DNA from: Pseudomonadota bacterium
Lineage (GTDB): Bacteria; Pseudomonadota; Gammaproteobacteria; Burkholderiales; Casimicrobiaceae
Direction: 5' to 3'
DNA length: 6,597 nucleotides
Assembly: GCA_022709775.1 (NCBI GenBank)
Contig: JAKLIE010000107.1
Span: forward strand, 1 to 6,597
Part shown: piece after piece, positions 1-6,544 of the stretch
Layout: every line of letters starts with the position of its first letter
How positions within the stretch are numbered: the first letter of the stretch is position 1
Position numbers and translations under genes: made by a program
The notes under the pieces: generated by a model
Seen by the model: only the letters and a program-made list of their open reading frames with translations
Databases searched by the model: none
Told to the model about the DNA's origin: nothing

Positions 1-989
<989 letters not shown>

Positions 990-1048
990 GCCGCCCGCGG
1001 TCCGTCGCCGCCGGCCGTCGTCCGTCGCACAACGGGAACGCGGGCGGC
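990..1048. repeat. Inverted repeat just after glnS, possible terminator
   Basis: GCCGCCCGCG (990-999), starting at the base after the glnS stop codon, is perfectly complementary to CGCGGGCGGC (1039-1048). The 39-base loop contains a direct repeat, GTCCGTCGC, at 1000-1008 and 1020-1028. The position suits a transcript-end hairpin for glnS, but no T-run follows, so it is not a classical intrinsic terminator, and GC-rich sequence forms such pairs easily. Confidence 0.35.
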
Positions 1049-1101
1049 CCGATGCCGTCGAACCGGCGATCGGAGCCCTGCGTCCACGCCGGAAAGACGC
1101 C

Positions 1102-1110
1102 TGCTAAACT
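1102..1110 (+). promoter_or_regulatory. Putative extended -10 promoter of htpX
   Basis: TGCTAAACT contains the TGn extended -10 element followed by the hexamer TAAACT (1105-1110). It is one of the few AT-rich spots in the 162-base gap before htpX. Transcription would start near 1117, giving a leader of about 35 bases. No good -35 hexamer is visible at 16-18 bases upstream, which is tolerable for an extended -10 promoter. A very similar element (TGCTAACAT) precedes pdxH. Confidence 0.45.
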
Positions 1111-1111
1111 T

Positions 1112-1140
1112 CTTCGAACGCGGGGCGATCGCCCCCATCT
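1112..1140 (+). promoter_or_regulatory. Putative sigma32 (heat-shock) promoter of htpX
   Basis: CCCCATCT (1133-1140) matches the E. coli sigma32 -10 consensus CCCCATnT at every specified base. CTTCGAA (1112-1118) lies 14 bases upstream and resembles the -35 consensus CTTGAAA (5 of 7 positions). htpX is a known sigma32-regulon gene in E. coli, so the context supports the call. The implied start near 1146-1147 would leave only about five bases before the ATG, which is unusually short and weakens the case. Confidence 0.4.
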
Positions 1141-1151
1141 ACGAGCGCACC

Positions 1152-2030
1152 ATGAAACGAATCGTCCTGTTCCTGGCCACCAACCTCGCCGTCGTCCTCG
1201 TGCTGTCGATCGTGCTGCGGCTCCTGGGCCTCGACCGCGCGGCGACGATGCAGACCGGGATGAGCTACGGCAGCCTGCTCGCGTTCTCGGCCGTCGTCGG
1301 TTTCACCGGCGCGATCATTTCGCTGCTGATGTCGAAGTCGATGGCGAAGTGGTCCACGGGCGCGCACGTCATCGAGCAGCCGCAGAGCCAGGCCGAGGCC
1401 TGGCTCGTCGAGACCGTGCGCAGGCTCGCGACCAAGGCCGGCATCGGCATGCCCGAGGTCGCGGTCTACGAGGGCGAGCCCAACGCGTTCGCCACCGGCG
1501 CCTTCAGGAATTCGGCGCTGGTCGCGGTCTCGACCGGCCTCCTGCAGTCGATGAACAAGGAGGAGGTCGAGGCGGTGCTCGGCCACGAGATCGCGCACGT
1601 CGCGAACGGCGACATGGTGACGCTGACGCTGATCCAGGGCGTGGTGAACACGTTCGTCGTGTTCCTGTCGCGCGTGGTGGGGTCGATCGTCGACCGGGCC
1701 GTGTTCAAGACGGAGCGCGGCACCGGCCCCGGGTACTTCATCACCGTCATCGTGTGCCAGATCGTCTTCGGCATCGCCGCGTCGATGATCGTCGCGTGGT
1801 TCTCGCGCCAGCGCGAGTTCCGCGCCGACAAGGGCAGCGCCGACTATCTCGGCAATCCGACGCCGATGGTCAACGCGCTGCGCCGCCTCGGCGGGCTCGA
1901 GCCGGGCGCGCTGCCGCAGTCGATCCAGGCGTCGGGCATCACCGACAAGGCCGGGATCATGGCGCTGTTTTCGACGCACCCGCCGATCGAGCAGCGCATC
2001 GCCGCGCTGCAGGGCCGCGCCGCGCCCTGA
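1152..2030 (+). CDS. htpX: Protease HtpX, membrane zinc metalloprotease (M48B)
   Basis: HtpX is an inner-membrane endopeptidase that cuts misfolded or damaged membrane proteins, working alongside FtsH in quality control. The 292 residues are full length for the family. Two hydrophobic segments (about 4-26 and 38-60) precede the catalytic domain. The zinc-binding HEIAH motif is at 145-149 (ligands H145 and H149, catalytic E146), and the third ligand is probably E222 in REFRAD. Further membrane-associated stretches lie at about 158-180 and 195-216, and the conserved [11 protein letters not shown] block is near the C-terminus (273-283). The ATG at 1152 gives the typical [14 protein letters not shown] start. 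No good Shine-Dalgarno precedes it. Upstream are a sigma70-like extended -10 and a sigma32-like promoter, consistent with stress induction known for the family. The gene stands alone, between glnS and an exported protein of unknown function. Confidence 0.97.
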   Translation: MKRIVLFLATNLAVVLVLSIVLRLLGLDRAATMQTGMSYGSLLAFSAVVGFTGAIISLLMSKSMAKWSTGAHVIEQPQSQAEAWLVETVRRLATKAGIGMPEVAVYEGEPNAFATGAFRNSALVAVSTGLLQSMNKEEVEAVLGHEIAHVANGDMVTLTLIQGVVNTFVVFLSRVVGSIVDRAVFKTERGTGPGYFITVIVCQIVFGIAASMIVAWFSRQREFRADKGSADYLGNPTPMVNALRRLGGLEPGALPQSIQASGITDKAGIMALFSTHPPIEQRIAALQGRAAP

Positions 2031-2066
2031 GCCGTCGCGGGCGGGGCGGGCAACCTGCCGAAGTCT

Positions 2067-2082
2067 CGCGCGCCGGCGCGCG
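2067..2082. repeat. 16-bp perfect palindrome after htpX
   Basis: CGCGCGCCGGCGCGCG is a perfect palindrome 37 bases after the htpX stop. No T-run follows on either strand, so it is at best a weak terminator or RNA-stabilising hairpin. Alternating G/C sequence makes such palindromes likely by chance. A second small pairing (2101-2106 with 2118-2123) lies just downstream. Confidence 0.3.
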
Positions 2083-2197
2083 GCGCGCTCCGCACGCGCT
2101 GCCGTCGCGCGAGCGATGACGGCGGCGGGCTGAACGTACGTCCGGAGAGTGCGGCCGGCGCGGGTCGGACGCCGGCGAGCCGTCGCGCGATCGCGGG

Positions 2198-2203
2198 CAT
2201 AAT
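2198..2203 (+). promoter_or_regulatory. Putative -10 element of the exported-protein gene
   Basis: CATAAT, in the context GGGCATAATGGG, is 66 bases before the start codon and differs from TATAAT at one position. It is the most AT-rich spot in the 239-base gap. No convincing -35 hexamer is seen 16-18 bases upstream. The leader between it and the start can fold a small hairpin (2218-2222 with 2240-2244). Confidence 0.45.
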
Positions 2204-2257
2204 GGGAACTTCAGGAGCGGACGGGCGGTCGGAACGCCGGTCCGCGATCCCTTCCTC

Positions 2258-2262
2258 AGGAG
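2258..2262 (+). promoter_or_regulatory. Shine-Dalgarno AGGAG for the exported-protein gene
   Basis: AGGAG lies 7 bases before the first of two adjacent ATG codons (2270 and 2273) and 10 bases before the second. It is one of only two strong ribosome binding sites in the window and fixes the start to one of these two ATGs. Confidence 0.7.
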
Positions 2263-2269
2263 TCCCCCG

Positions 2270-2884
2270 ATGATGTCCAGCCTTTCGTTCCGGGCCGCGA
2301 TCGCCGCGGCCGCGCTGGCCGTGGCCGGCGCGCCGCAGGCGCAGACCGCCGCGCCGACGCCCGTCGCGCCGCAGAGCGCCGCACAGCCCAATCCGCAGGC
2401 GACGACGCCTTCGGCCGGAGCGGGCGCTGCCGGCGCCGAAGTCCCCGCGACGTCTGCCGTGCCTGGCGAGCGGCCTCCCAAGCGCGGTACCGGCAGGAGC
2501 AACTACATGCCGGCCAACCCCGACGCGTCGCCGATAGTTCCGGGACAACCGCCGAAGAGCCGGGCTGGCAATGTGGGCTCGCAGGGCAACGCGCAATCGC
2601 CGGCGGGAGGCCAGGGGAACGGCGCCAAGGGCGGCGGCCGGGGCAAGACCGATCCGCGGCCGATCGGGATGGGGCGCGCTTTCAAGAGTCTGCAGACGCA
2701 GGACGAATACGCGGCCTATTCGGTGAAGGCGAAGGCGGTGAAGACCTACCCGGAGTGCAGGGCGCTGCTCGAGACGACGAAGAAGGAACTGGAGCCTCGC
2801 GCCAAGGCCGAGAACAAGCCCATGACCGTCAACCCGACCGAGATCTGCGACAAGGCGAAGGAGCGCGGCCGACTCACCGATTGA
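2270..2884 (+). CDS. Exported low-complexity protein of unknown function
   Basis: I do not recognise this 204-residue protein. Residues 1-25 look like a Sec signal peptide, with a hydrophobic Ala-rich core (9-22) and a likely cleavage site around APQA/Q (24/25), so the mature protein is probably periplasmic. Residues 26-65 are a Pro/Ala/Gln/Thr-rich stretch and 66-128 are Gly/Pro/Lys/Asn-rich, both probably disordered. The C-terminal 75 residues (about 130-204) look folded: charged, likely helical, with just two cysteines (C163 in YPECRALL and C193 in EICDKAKERG) that could form a disulfide. This may be a small helical-hairpin module. A good ribosome binding site and a -10-like element precede it, and a strong hairpin follows the stop, so it appears to be its own transcription unit. 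Codon use matches the neighbours. Being a real gene is well supported; the function is unknown. Confidence 0.85.
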   Translation: MMSSLSFRAAIAAAALAVAGAPQAQTAAPTPVAPQSAAQPNPQATTPSAGAGAAGAEVPATSAVPGERPPKRGTGRSNYMPANPDASPIVPGQPPKSRAGNVGSQGNAQSPAGGQGNGAKGGGRGKTDPRPIGMGRAFKSLQTQDEYAAYSVKAKAVKTYPECRALLETTKKELEPRAKAENKPMTVNPTEICDKAKERGRLTD

Positions 2885-2888
2885 CCTG

Positions 2889-2912
2889 GCGGCGCCCGTG
2901 CGAGGGCGCCGC
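2889..2912 (+). terminator. Strong hairpin after the exported-protein gene
   Basis: GCGGCGCCC (2889-2897) pairs perfectly with GGGCGCCGC (2904-2912) around a 6-base loop, starting five bases after the stop codon. Position and stability suit a transcript end, but there is no T-run behind it, so termination would have to be tail-less or Rho-assisted. Confidence 0.5.
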
Positions 2913-3003
2913 GGGCGCGGCGCGCCCCCGACGGGACGGGCGCGAGGGAGGCAAGGCGGCTCGCGCCCCGGCTTCCGGGCGCTCGAGACGGGCCCGAAAA
3001 TGC

Positions 3004-3046
3004 AACGGCCGGCGAACGCGGCGGAATGCCACGCGTGCCGGCCGTT
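3004..3046. terminator. Large hairpin between convergent genes, likely SWIB-gene terminator
   Basis: AACGGCCGGC (3004-3013) pairs perfectly with GCCGGCCGTT (3037-3046). After a two-base bulge the stem continues with ACGCG (3016-3020) against CGCGT (3032-3036), for 15 pairs in all. Read on the minus strand, the stem is followed by TTGCATTTT, a T-rich tail, so it fits an intrinsic terminator about 40 bases after the SWIB-gene stop. On the plus strand only TTT follows, so it may also back up termination of the convergent exported-protein gene. Confidence 0.6.
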
Positions 3047-3085
3047 TCGACGCGCCGCGTCGCCGCGGCGCACCGGTGAGGCCTA

Positions 3086-3493
3086 TTACTTCAGGTGATT
3101 CGAGATGAGCTTGGTCATCTCGAACATCGACACCTGCGCCTTCTTGAAGATTTCCTTCAGCTTCGCGTCGGCGTTGATCATGCGCCGGTTGACGGAGTCC
3201 TGGAGCTTGTTCTTCTTGATGTACTCCCAGACCTTCTTCGTCACCTCGGTGCGCGGCAGCGGGTTGCCGCCGATGATCGCGGCCAGCGACGACGACGGCG
3301 TCATCGCCTTCATGAACGCGGCGTTCGGCTTGCGCTTGCCTGCGGCCTTCTTGGCGGCCTTCTTGGCGGGAGCTTTCTTCGCGGGGGCCTTTTTCGCCGG
3401 GGCCTTCTTGGCGGCAGGCTTCTTCGCGGCCGGCTTCTTGGCAGCGGGCTTCTTCGCGGCGGGCTTCTTGGCAGCTTTCTTGGCAGTAGCCAT
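3086..3493 (-). CDS. SWIB/MDM2-domain protein with histone H1-like N-terminal tail
   Basis: A 135-residue basic protein in two parts. Residues 1-55 are almost only Lys, Ala and Pro: after MATAKKAAKK come four PAAKK units (11-30) and three APAKK units (31-45), then AAKKAAGKRKP, resembling the C-terminal tail of histone H1 and bacterial H1-like DNA-binding proteins. Residues about 56-135 form a SWIB/MDM2 (BAF60b) domain, recognisable by FMKAMTPSSSLAAIIGG, PLPRTEVTKKVWEYIKKNKLQD, NRRMINADAKLKEIF and the C-terminal MFEMTKLISNHLK. The SWIB fold is best known from eukaryotic SWI/SNF remodelling subunits; bacterial versions with basic tails are known, but their role is poorly defined. Nucleoid binding is inferred from the tail. 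The ATG at 3493-3491 is fixed by a strong AGGAAGGAGA just upstream. A TATAGT -10 lies about 95 bases before the start and a large hairpin follows the stop, so the gene is probably monocistronic. Confidence 0.93.
   Translation of the reverse strand: MATAKKAAKKPAAKKPAAKKPAAKKPAAKKAPAKKAPAKKAPAKKAAKKAAGKRKPNAAFMKAMTPSSSLAAIIGGNPLPRTEVTKKVWEYIKKNKLQDSVNRRMINADAKLKEIFKKAQVSMFEMTKLISNHLK
3359..3463 (-). repeat. 15-bp tandem repeat array coding (P/A)AAKK-type pentapeptides
   Basis: Seven consecutive 15-base units encode PAAKK x4 and APAKK x3 in the tail of the SWIB protein. Units are near-identical, differing mostly at third positions, and the unit length is a multiple of three, so slippage would change tail length without a frameshift. 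Less regular AAKK blocks flank the array on both sides. Confidence 0.85.
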
Positions 3494-3496
3494 GGT

Positions 3497-3506
3497 TCTC
3501 CTTCCT
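3497..3506 (-). promoter_or_regulatory. Strong Shine-Dalgarno for the SWIB gene
   Basis: AGGAAGGAGA on the minus strand ends three bases before the ATG and places its AGGAG core at normal spacing. It decides between this start and longer in-frame alternatives and suggests high translation, as expected for an abundant nucleoid-type protein. Confidence 0.75.
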
Positions 3507-3585
3507 GTCGAACGTGGGCGAGCGGACGATGCCGATCACACTGAAGCGGCCCTCCTGTCATGGGTACCCCGCTCCATCGGCGGCG

Positions 3586-3612
3586 ACTATACCGCATTTT
3601 CGCAGGGCGCAA
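3586..3612 (-). promoter_or_regulatory. Putative sigma70 promoter of the SWIB gene
   Basis: On the minus strand, TATAGT (3591-3586) is a one-mismatch -10. TTGCGC (3612-3607) is a plausible -35 with a short 15-base spacer, and A-rich GAAAAAGG lies just upstream of it. Transcription would start near 3579, giving a leader of about 85 bases before the strong ribosome binding site. This is the best-looking promoter in the window. Confidence 0.55.
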
Positions 3613-3622
3613 GCGCCTTTTT
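3605..3622 (+). terminator. Short hairpin with T5 tail on the plus strand
   Basis: GGCGC (3606-3610) pairs with GCGCC (3613-3617) and is followed directly by TTTTT (3618-3622). It has terminator form on the plus strand, where it would stop transcription antisense to the SWIB gene before the amidohydrolase gene. It overlaps the proposed -35 of the SWIB promoter, so the same bases may instead be promoter and upstream A-tract on the other strand. Confidence 0.35.
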
Positions 3623-3733
3623 CATAGGGAGAATCGGGTCCGCGCGCCCGGCGCGCCCCGTGTGCAACGCCCGCGGGTCCGCTCGGGCGACGTCAGCCGC
3701 GCCAGCGGGGCGCTTGTCCCCGCGCGCCGACGG

Positions 3734-3742
3734 TGCAAGACT
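3734..3742 (+). promoter_or_regulatory. Weak candidate -10 for the amidohydrolase gene
   Basis: TGCAAGACT resembles the TGCTAAACT and TGCTAACAT elements before htpX and pdxH and lies 30 bases before the amidohydrolase ATG. The hexamer AAGACT is a poor -10 by itself and no -35 is clear, so this rests mainly on position and on likeness to the other two. Confidence 0.25.
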
Positions 3743-3772
3743 CGTCCCGGTCACCAGCTGTTCGGATCCCCG

Positions 3773-4624
3773 ATGACGCTCCCTCGACTCGCTCTCGTCG
3801 CCGCATGCGTTCTCGCCGGCATCGTCGCGTCGCGGACGTCGCTCGCGCAGCCGATGCCGATATTCGACGCGCACCTCCACTACAACGACGAGGCGCTGGA
3901 GCCGTTTCCGGTGTCGTCGGTCCTCGCGCTGTTCCGGGAGCACGGCGTGAGGACGATCCTCGCGACGTCGCGCCCGAACGGCGGAACGCGCGCGCTCGCG
4001 GAAGCGGCGCGAGCGGCACCCGCGTCGGCCCCGCGCGTCGTGCCGTTCGTCCGTCCCTACCGCACCCACGCCGACCGCGAATCGTGGTTCCGCGACCCCG
4101 CGATCTACGCGCTGATCGAATCCGAGCTCGAGCGCGACATCGGATGGCGCGGCATCGGGGAGTTCCACGTGTTCGGCGCCGCCGATGCGGGGACGCCCCA
4201 GGTGAAGCGCATCGTCGACCTCGCCGTCTCGCGAGGGCTCTGGCTGCACGCCCATTGCGACGAGGCGGCGCTCGAGGCGCTCTACCGGCACGATCCGCGC
4301 GTGAAGATCGTCTGGGCGCACAGCGGCTTCACCGTGGCGCCGGCCCGGCTCGCCGAGTGGCTCGATCGGCACCCGACGCTGATGGGCGAGCTCTCGTATC
4401 GCTACGACGTCACGTCCGACGGCCGCATGAACGACGCGTGGCGCGCGCTGTTCGTCCGCCATCCGGGCCGGTTCCTGCTCGGCTCGGACACCTGGATCAA
4501 CGACCGCTGGTCGCGTTACGGCGAGATCGTCGCGATCTACCGCGCGTGGCTCGCGCAGCTGCCGCTCGACGTCGCCGAGGCGATCGCGCACGGCAACGGC
4601 GAGCGGCTGTTCCCGGGACGCTGA
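3773..4624 (+). CDS. Exported metal-dependent amidohydrolase-family protein
   Basis: A 283-residue protein of the amidohydrolase superfamily (amidohydrolase_2 / TIM-barrel type). Residues 1-26 look like a signal peptide (hydrophobic core 6-19, likely cleavage near SLA-Q at 25/26), placing the enzyme in the periplasm. Candidate metal and catalytic positions run in family order: the HxH of FDAHLH (H34, H36), E130 in GIGEFH, H159 and H161 in LHAHCD, H183 in WAHSG, and the catalytic-type D239 in GSDTW. This set indicates an active hydrolase or decarboxylase-type barrel; the substrate cannot be read from sequence. The frame stays open upstream to 3560, but the ATG at 3773 gives the signal peptide and is preferred; its ribosome binding site is weak. 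The gene is divergent from the SWIB gene and 110 bases upstream of pdxH, with which it could share transcription, though a separate pdxH promoter is likely. Confidence 0.88.
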   Translation: MTLPRLALVAACVLAGIVASRTSLAQPMPIFDAHLHYNDEALEPFPVSSVLALFREHGVRTILATSRPNGGTRALAEAARAAPASAPRVVPFVRPYRTHADRESWFRDPAIYALIESELERDIGWRGIGEFHVFGAADAGTPQVKRIVDLAVSRGLWLHAHCDEAALEALYRHDPRVKIVWAHSGFTVAPARLAEWLDRHPTLMGELSYRYDVTSDGRMNDAWRALFVRHPGRFLLGSDTWINDRWSRYGEIVAIYRAWLAQLPLDVAEAIAHGNGERLFPGR

Positions 4625-4687
4625 CCGCGGTACGGTCGCCCGGGCGGTCGCGCGCGCCGGTCGACGCCGGCGCGGCCGGCCGCGCGG

Positions 4688-4696
4688 TGCTAACAT
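4688..4696 (+). promoter_or_regulatory. Putative extended -10 promoter of pdxH
   Basis: TGCTAACAT carries the TGn extension and TAACAT (4691-4696) as -10. It is nearly the same as the element before htpX. The expected start is near 4703, for a leader of about 32 bases. A perfect 16-bp palindrome, GCGCGGCCGGCCGCGC (4670-4685), sits immediately upstream where a -35 would lie; no standard -35 hexamer is seen. Confidence 0.45.
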
Positions 4697-4734
4697 TCGA
4701 CTCGGCGCCGCGGCGGCAGGGCGCCGCCGTTCCG

Positions 4735-5379
4735 ATGGACCTCGCGACCCTCCGCAGCGAATACATGCGCGCGTCACTCGACGCGGCGGACGTGCACGCC
4801 GATCCGTTCCGCCAGTTCGCGAGCTGGTTCGACGACGCCTACGCGTCCAAGGTCCCCGAAGTCAACGCGATGACGCTCGCGACGGTCGGCGACGACGGCC
4901 GTCCCTCGGCGCGCGTCGTGCTCCTGAAGGGCGTCGACGCCCGCGGGTTCACGTTCTACACGAACCTCCGCTCGCGCAAGGGGCGGGAGATCGACGCGAA
5001 CCCGCACGCGGCGCTGCTGTTCTTCTGGGTCGAGCTGGAGCGCCAGGTCCGCATCGAGGGCACGATCGAACGCGTTCCGGATGCCGAGAGCGACGCGTAC
5101 TTCGCGAAGCGGCCGCGCCTCGCCCAGGTCGGCGCGTGGGCCTCGCCGCAGAGCGAGCCGATTCCCGACCGCGCCTGGCTCGAGCACGCATTCGCCGAGT
5201 CCGACCGCCGCCATCTCGCGCAGGGCGGCGAAGCGGTGCAGCGGCCGCCGCACTGGGGCGGCCTCATCGTCGCGCCCGCGGCATTCGAGTTCTGGCAGGG
5301 TCGCCACTCGCGGCTCCACGACCGCATCGTCTACCGTCGCGAGGGCGACGGCTGGTCGATCGGGCGGCTCGCCCCGTGA
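4735..5379 (+). CDS. pdxH: Pyridoxamine/pyridoxine 5'-phosphate oxidase
   Basis: This FMN-dependent cytoplasmic enzyme oxidises pyridoxine 5'-phosphate or pyridoxamine 5'-phosphate to pyridoxal 5'-phosphate with O2, the last step of the DXP-dependent vitamin B6 route and of salvage. The 214 residues are close to the 218 of E. coli PdxH. Visible motifs are the N-terminal [10 protein letters not shown] and [13 protein letters not shown], the FMN-binding RVVLLKG (60-66) and [12 protein letters not shown] (72-83), LERQVRIEG (101-109), the ASPQSEPI loop (136-143), and the signature [14 protein letters not shown] (184-197) with R194 and H196 as likely PLP contacts. It ends in the conserved RLAP. 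The ATG at 4735 was chosen because it gives the standard N-terminus; the frame is open far upstream but those residues are Arg-rich noise. The ribosome binding site is weak and the leader can form alternative hairpins. The stop overlaps the start of the MFS gene. Confidence 0.97.
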   Translation: MDLATLRSEYMRASLDAADVHADPFRQFASWFDDAYASKVPEVNAMTLATVGDDGRPSARVVLLKGVDARGFTFYTNLRSRKGREIDANPHAALLFFWVELERQVRIEGTIERVPDAESDAYFAKRPRLAQVGAWASPQSEPIPDRAWLEHAFAESDRRHLAQGGEAVQRPPHWGGLIVAPAAFEFWQGRHSRLHDRIVYRREGDGWSIGRLAP

Positions 5380-6533
5380 CCGACCCGGCCCGGTCGCGGC
5401 GTCGCGCGTTCGCGGCGCTGCTGGCGCTGGGCATCCTCAACCATGTCGCGCTGACCGGCGCGCGCGTCGACGTGTCGCTCGACGCGCTCGCACGCGGGGC
5501 GTCGCCGGCGACGGTCGGACTGCTGATCGCGCTCTTCGCGATGCTGCCGATGGTCTTCGCCGTCGCGATCGGCCGCTACTCGGATCGCGTCGGCGCGGGC
5601 ACGCCGATGGTCGCCGGATCGGCCGGGCTCGCCGCGTCGATCGCGCTCCCTGCGCTCGCGCCGGGCTTTCCGGCGCTGTTCGCGTCCGCGGCGCTCGCCG
5701 GACTCTCGTTCACGACGTTCCAGGTCGCGCTGCAGCACGTCACCGGCGAGGCGGGCGACCCGGGCAAGCGCGTGAAGCGCTTCTCGCTGCTCGCGCTCGC
5801 GTTCTCGGTCTCGGGCATCGTCGGGCCGCTCTTCACCGGGATCGCGATCGACCACGCGGGTCACCGTGCCGCGTTCGCGCTGCTCGCGGTCGTGCCGCTC
5901 GTTCCGCTGGCGGCGCTGCTGTCGCGGCGCGTGGCGCTGCCCGCGCCGCGGGCGCGCGAGGAGCGCGCGAGCCGCAGCGGGATGCTGGACCTCGTCCGCC
6001 ACAGGCCGATGCAGCGCCTGCTGGCGCTCAACGCGCTGTTCGCGCTCGGCTGGGACCTGCACACGGTGTTCGTGCCGATCGTCGGAGCGCAGCTCGGCCT
6101 GACCGCGAGCCAGATCGGCGCGGTGCTCGCGGCCTTCGGGCTCGCGACGTTCGCGGTGCGCGTGGCGCTGCCCTGGGTCGCTTCGCGCGCGAGCGAGACG
6201 CAGGTGCTCGCCGCCGCGCTCTTCCTGTCGGCCGGCGCCTACGCGGGCTTTCCGTTCGCGACGGGGGCCGGCACGCTCGCGATGCTGTCGTTCACGCTGG
6301 GGCTGGGCCTGGGCGGCGGCCAGCCCGTGATGATGTCGCTGCTGACGACGCGTGCGCCGCCCGGCCGGATGGGCGAGGTCGCCGGGCTGAGGATGTCGCT
6401 GATCCAGACGATGGCGGTGGCCGCGCCCCTCGCGTTCGGCGCGCTCGGAACGACGCTGGGCCTGCTGCCGGTGTTCTGGGGCGTGGGCGCCTGCCTCGCC
6501 ACCGGAGGCGTCGTGGCGCGCCGCGGCGCCTGA
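5376..6533 (+). CDS. Major facilitator superfamily (MFS) transporter
   Basis: A 385-residue inner-membrane protein with about 12 hydrophobic segments (roughly 11-29, 44-65, 75-95, 97-120, 136-157, 164-184, 212-235, 243-265, 275-293, 299-322, 340-360, 362-381) split by a basic central loop (184-212). The loop after helix 2 holds the MFS motif A, GRYSDRVG (66-73), and a degenerate second-half counterpart is seen around [10 protein letters not shown] (330-339). This is the size and layout of proton-driven efflux or metabolite carriers; the substrate is not recognisable. The GTG at 5376 is the likely start: it overlaps the pdxH stop as GTGA and is followed by a short basic N-terminus, TDPARSRRR, before helix 1. 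Upstream in-frame sequence is a shadow of pdxH. The overlap implies translational coupling with pdxH, so it may be cotranscribed with B6 metabolism, but a B6-related substrate is only a guess. Confidence 0.92.
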   Translation: MTDPARSRRRAFAALLALGILNHVALTGARVDVSLDALARGASPATVGLLIALFAMLPMVFAVAIGRYSDRVGAGTPMVAGSAGLAASIALPALAPGFPALFASAALAGLSFTTFQVALQHVTGEAGDPGKRVKRFSLLALAFSVSGIVGPLFTGIAIDHAGHRAAFALLAVVPLVPLAALLSRRVALPAPRAREERASRSGMLDLVRHRPMQRLLALNALFALGWDLHTVFVPIVGAQLGLTASQIGAVLAAFGLATFAVRVALPWVASRASETQVLAAALFLSAGAYAGFPFATGAGTLAMLSFTLGLGLGGGQPVMMSLLTTRAPPGRMGEVAGLRMSLIQTMAVAAPLAFGALGTTLGLLPVFWGVGACLATGGVVARRGA

Positions 6534-6544
6534 ACGCGACCGAA

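Noticed and set aside
1052..2119. Plus-strand open frame overlapping htpX in another frame
   Set aside because: Extremely Arg-rich product with no family resemblance; htpX in the proper frame is unmistakable.
1844..3073. Minus-strand open frame spanning htpX end, the exported-protein gene and both intergenic gaps
   Set aside because: It crosses a promoter, a ribosome binding site and hairpins of the plus-strand gene and encodes Arg/Gly/Ala-rich noise.
2898..3098. Small plus-strand open frame in the gap after the exported-protein gene
   Set aside because: No ribosome binding site, low-complexity product, and it runs through the convergent-gene hairpin.
3359..3463. CRISPR array
   Set aside because: The repeats are short coding units with no spacers and translate into a regular Lys/Ala/Pro tail.
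3560..3772. Upstream extension of the amidohydrolase frame
   Set aside because: It would put about 70 basic residues before a good signal peptide and overlap the SWIB promoter.
4670..4685. 16-bp palindrome before pdxH as a specific operator
   Set aside because: Pure G/C palindrome (GCGCGGCCGGCCGCGC) in very GC-rich DNA; chance is a sufficient explanation without conservation data.
3587..4777. Long minus-strand open frame opposite the amidohydrolase gene
   Set aside because: Arg-rich, low-complexity translation with no recognisable motif; the plus strand has a full enzyme with ordered catalytic motifs. Long antisense frames are common at this GC content.
5331..6062. Minus-strand open frame opposite the MFS gene
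   Set aside because: Composition is almost all Arg, Glu, Asp and Gln, typical of the antisense shadow of a membrane-protein gene.
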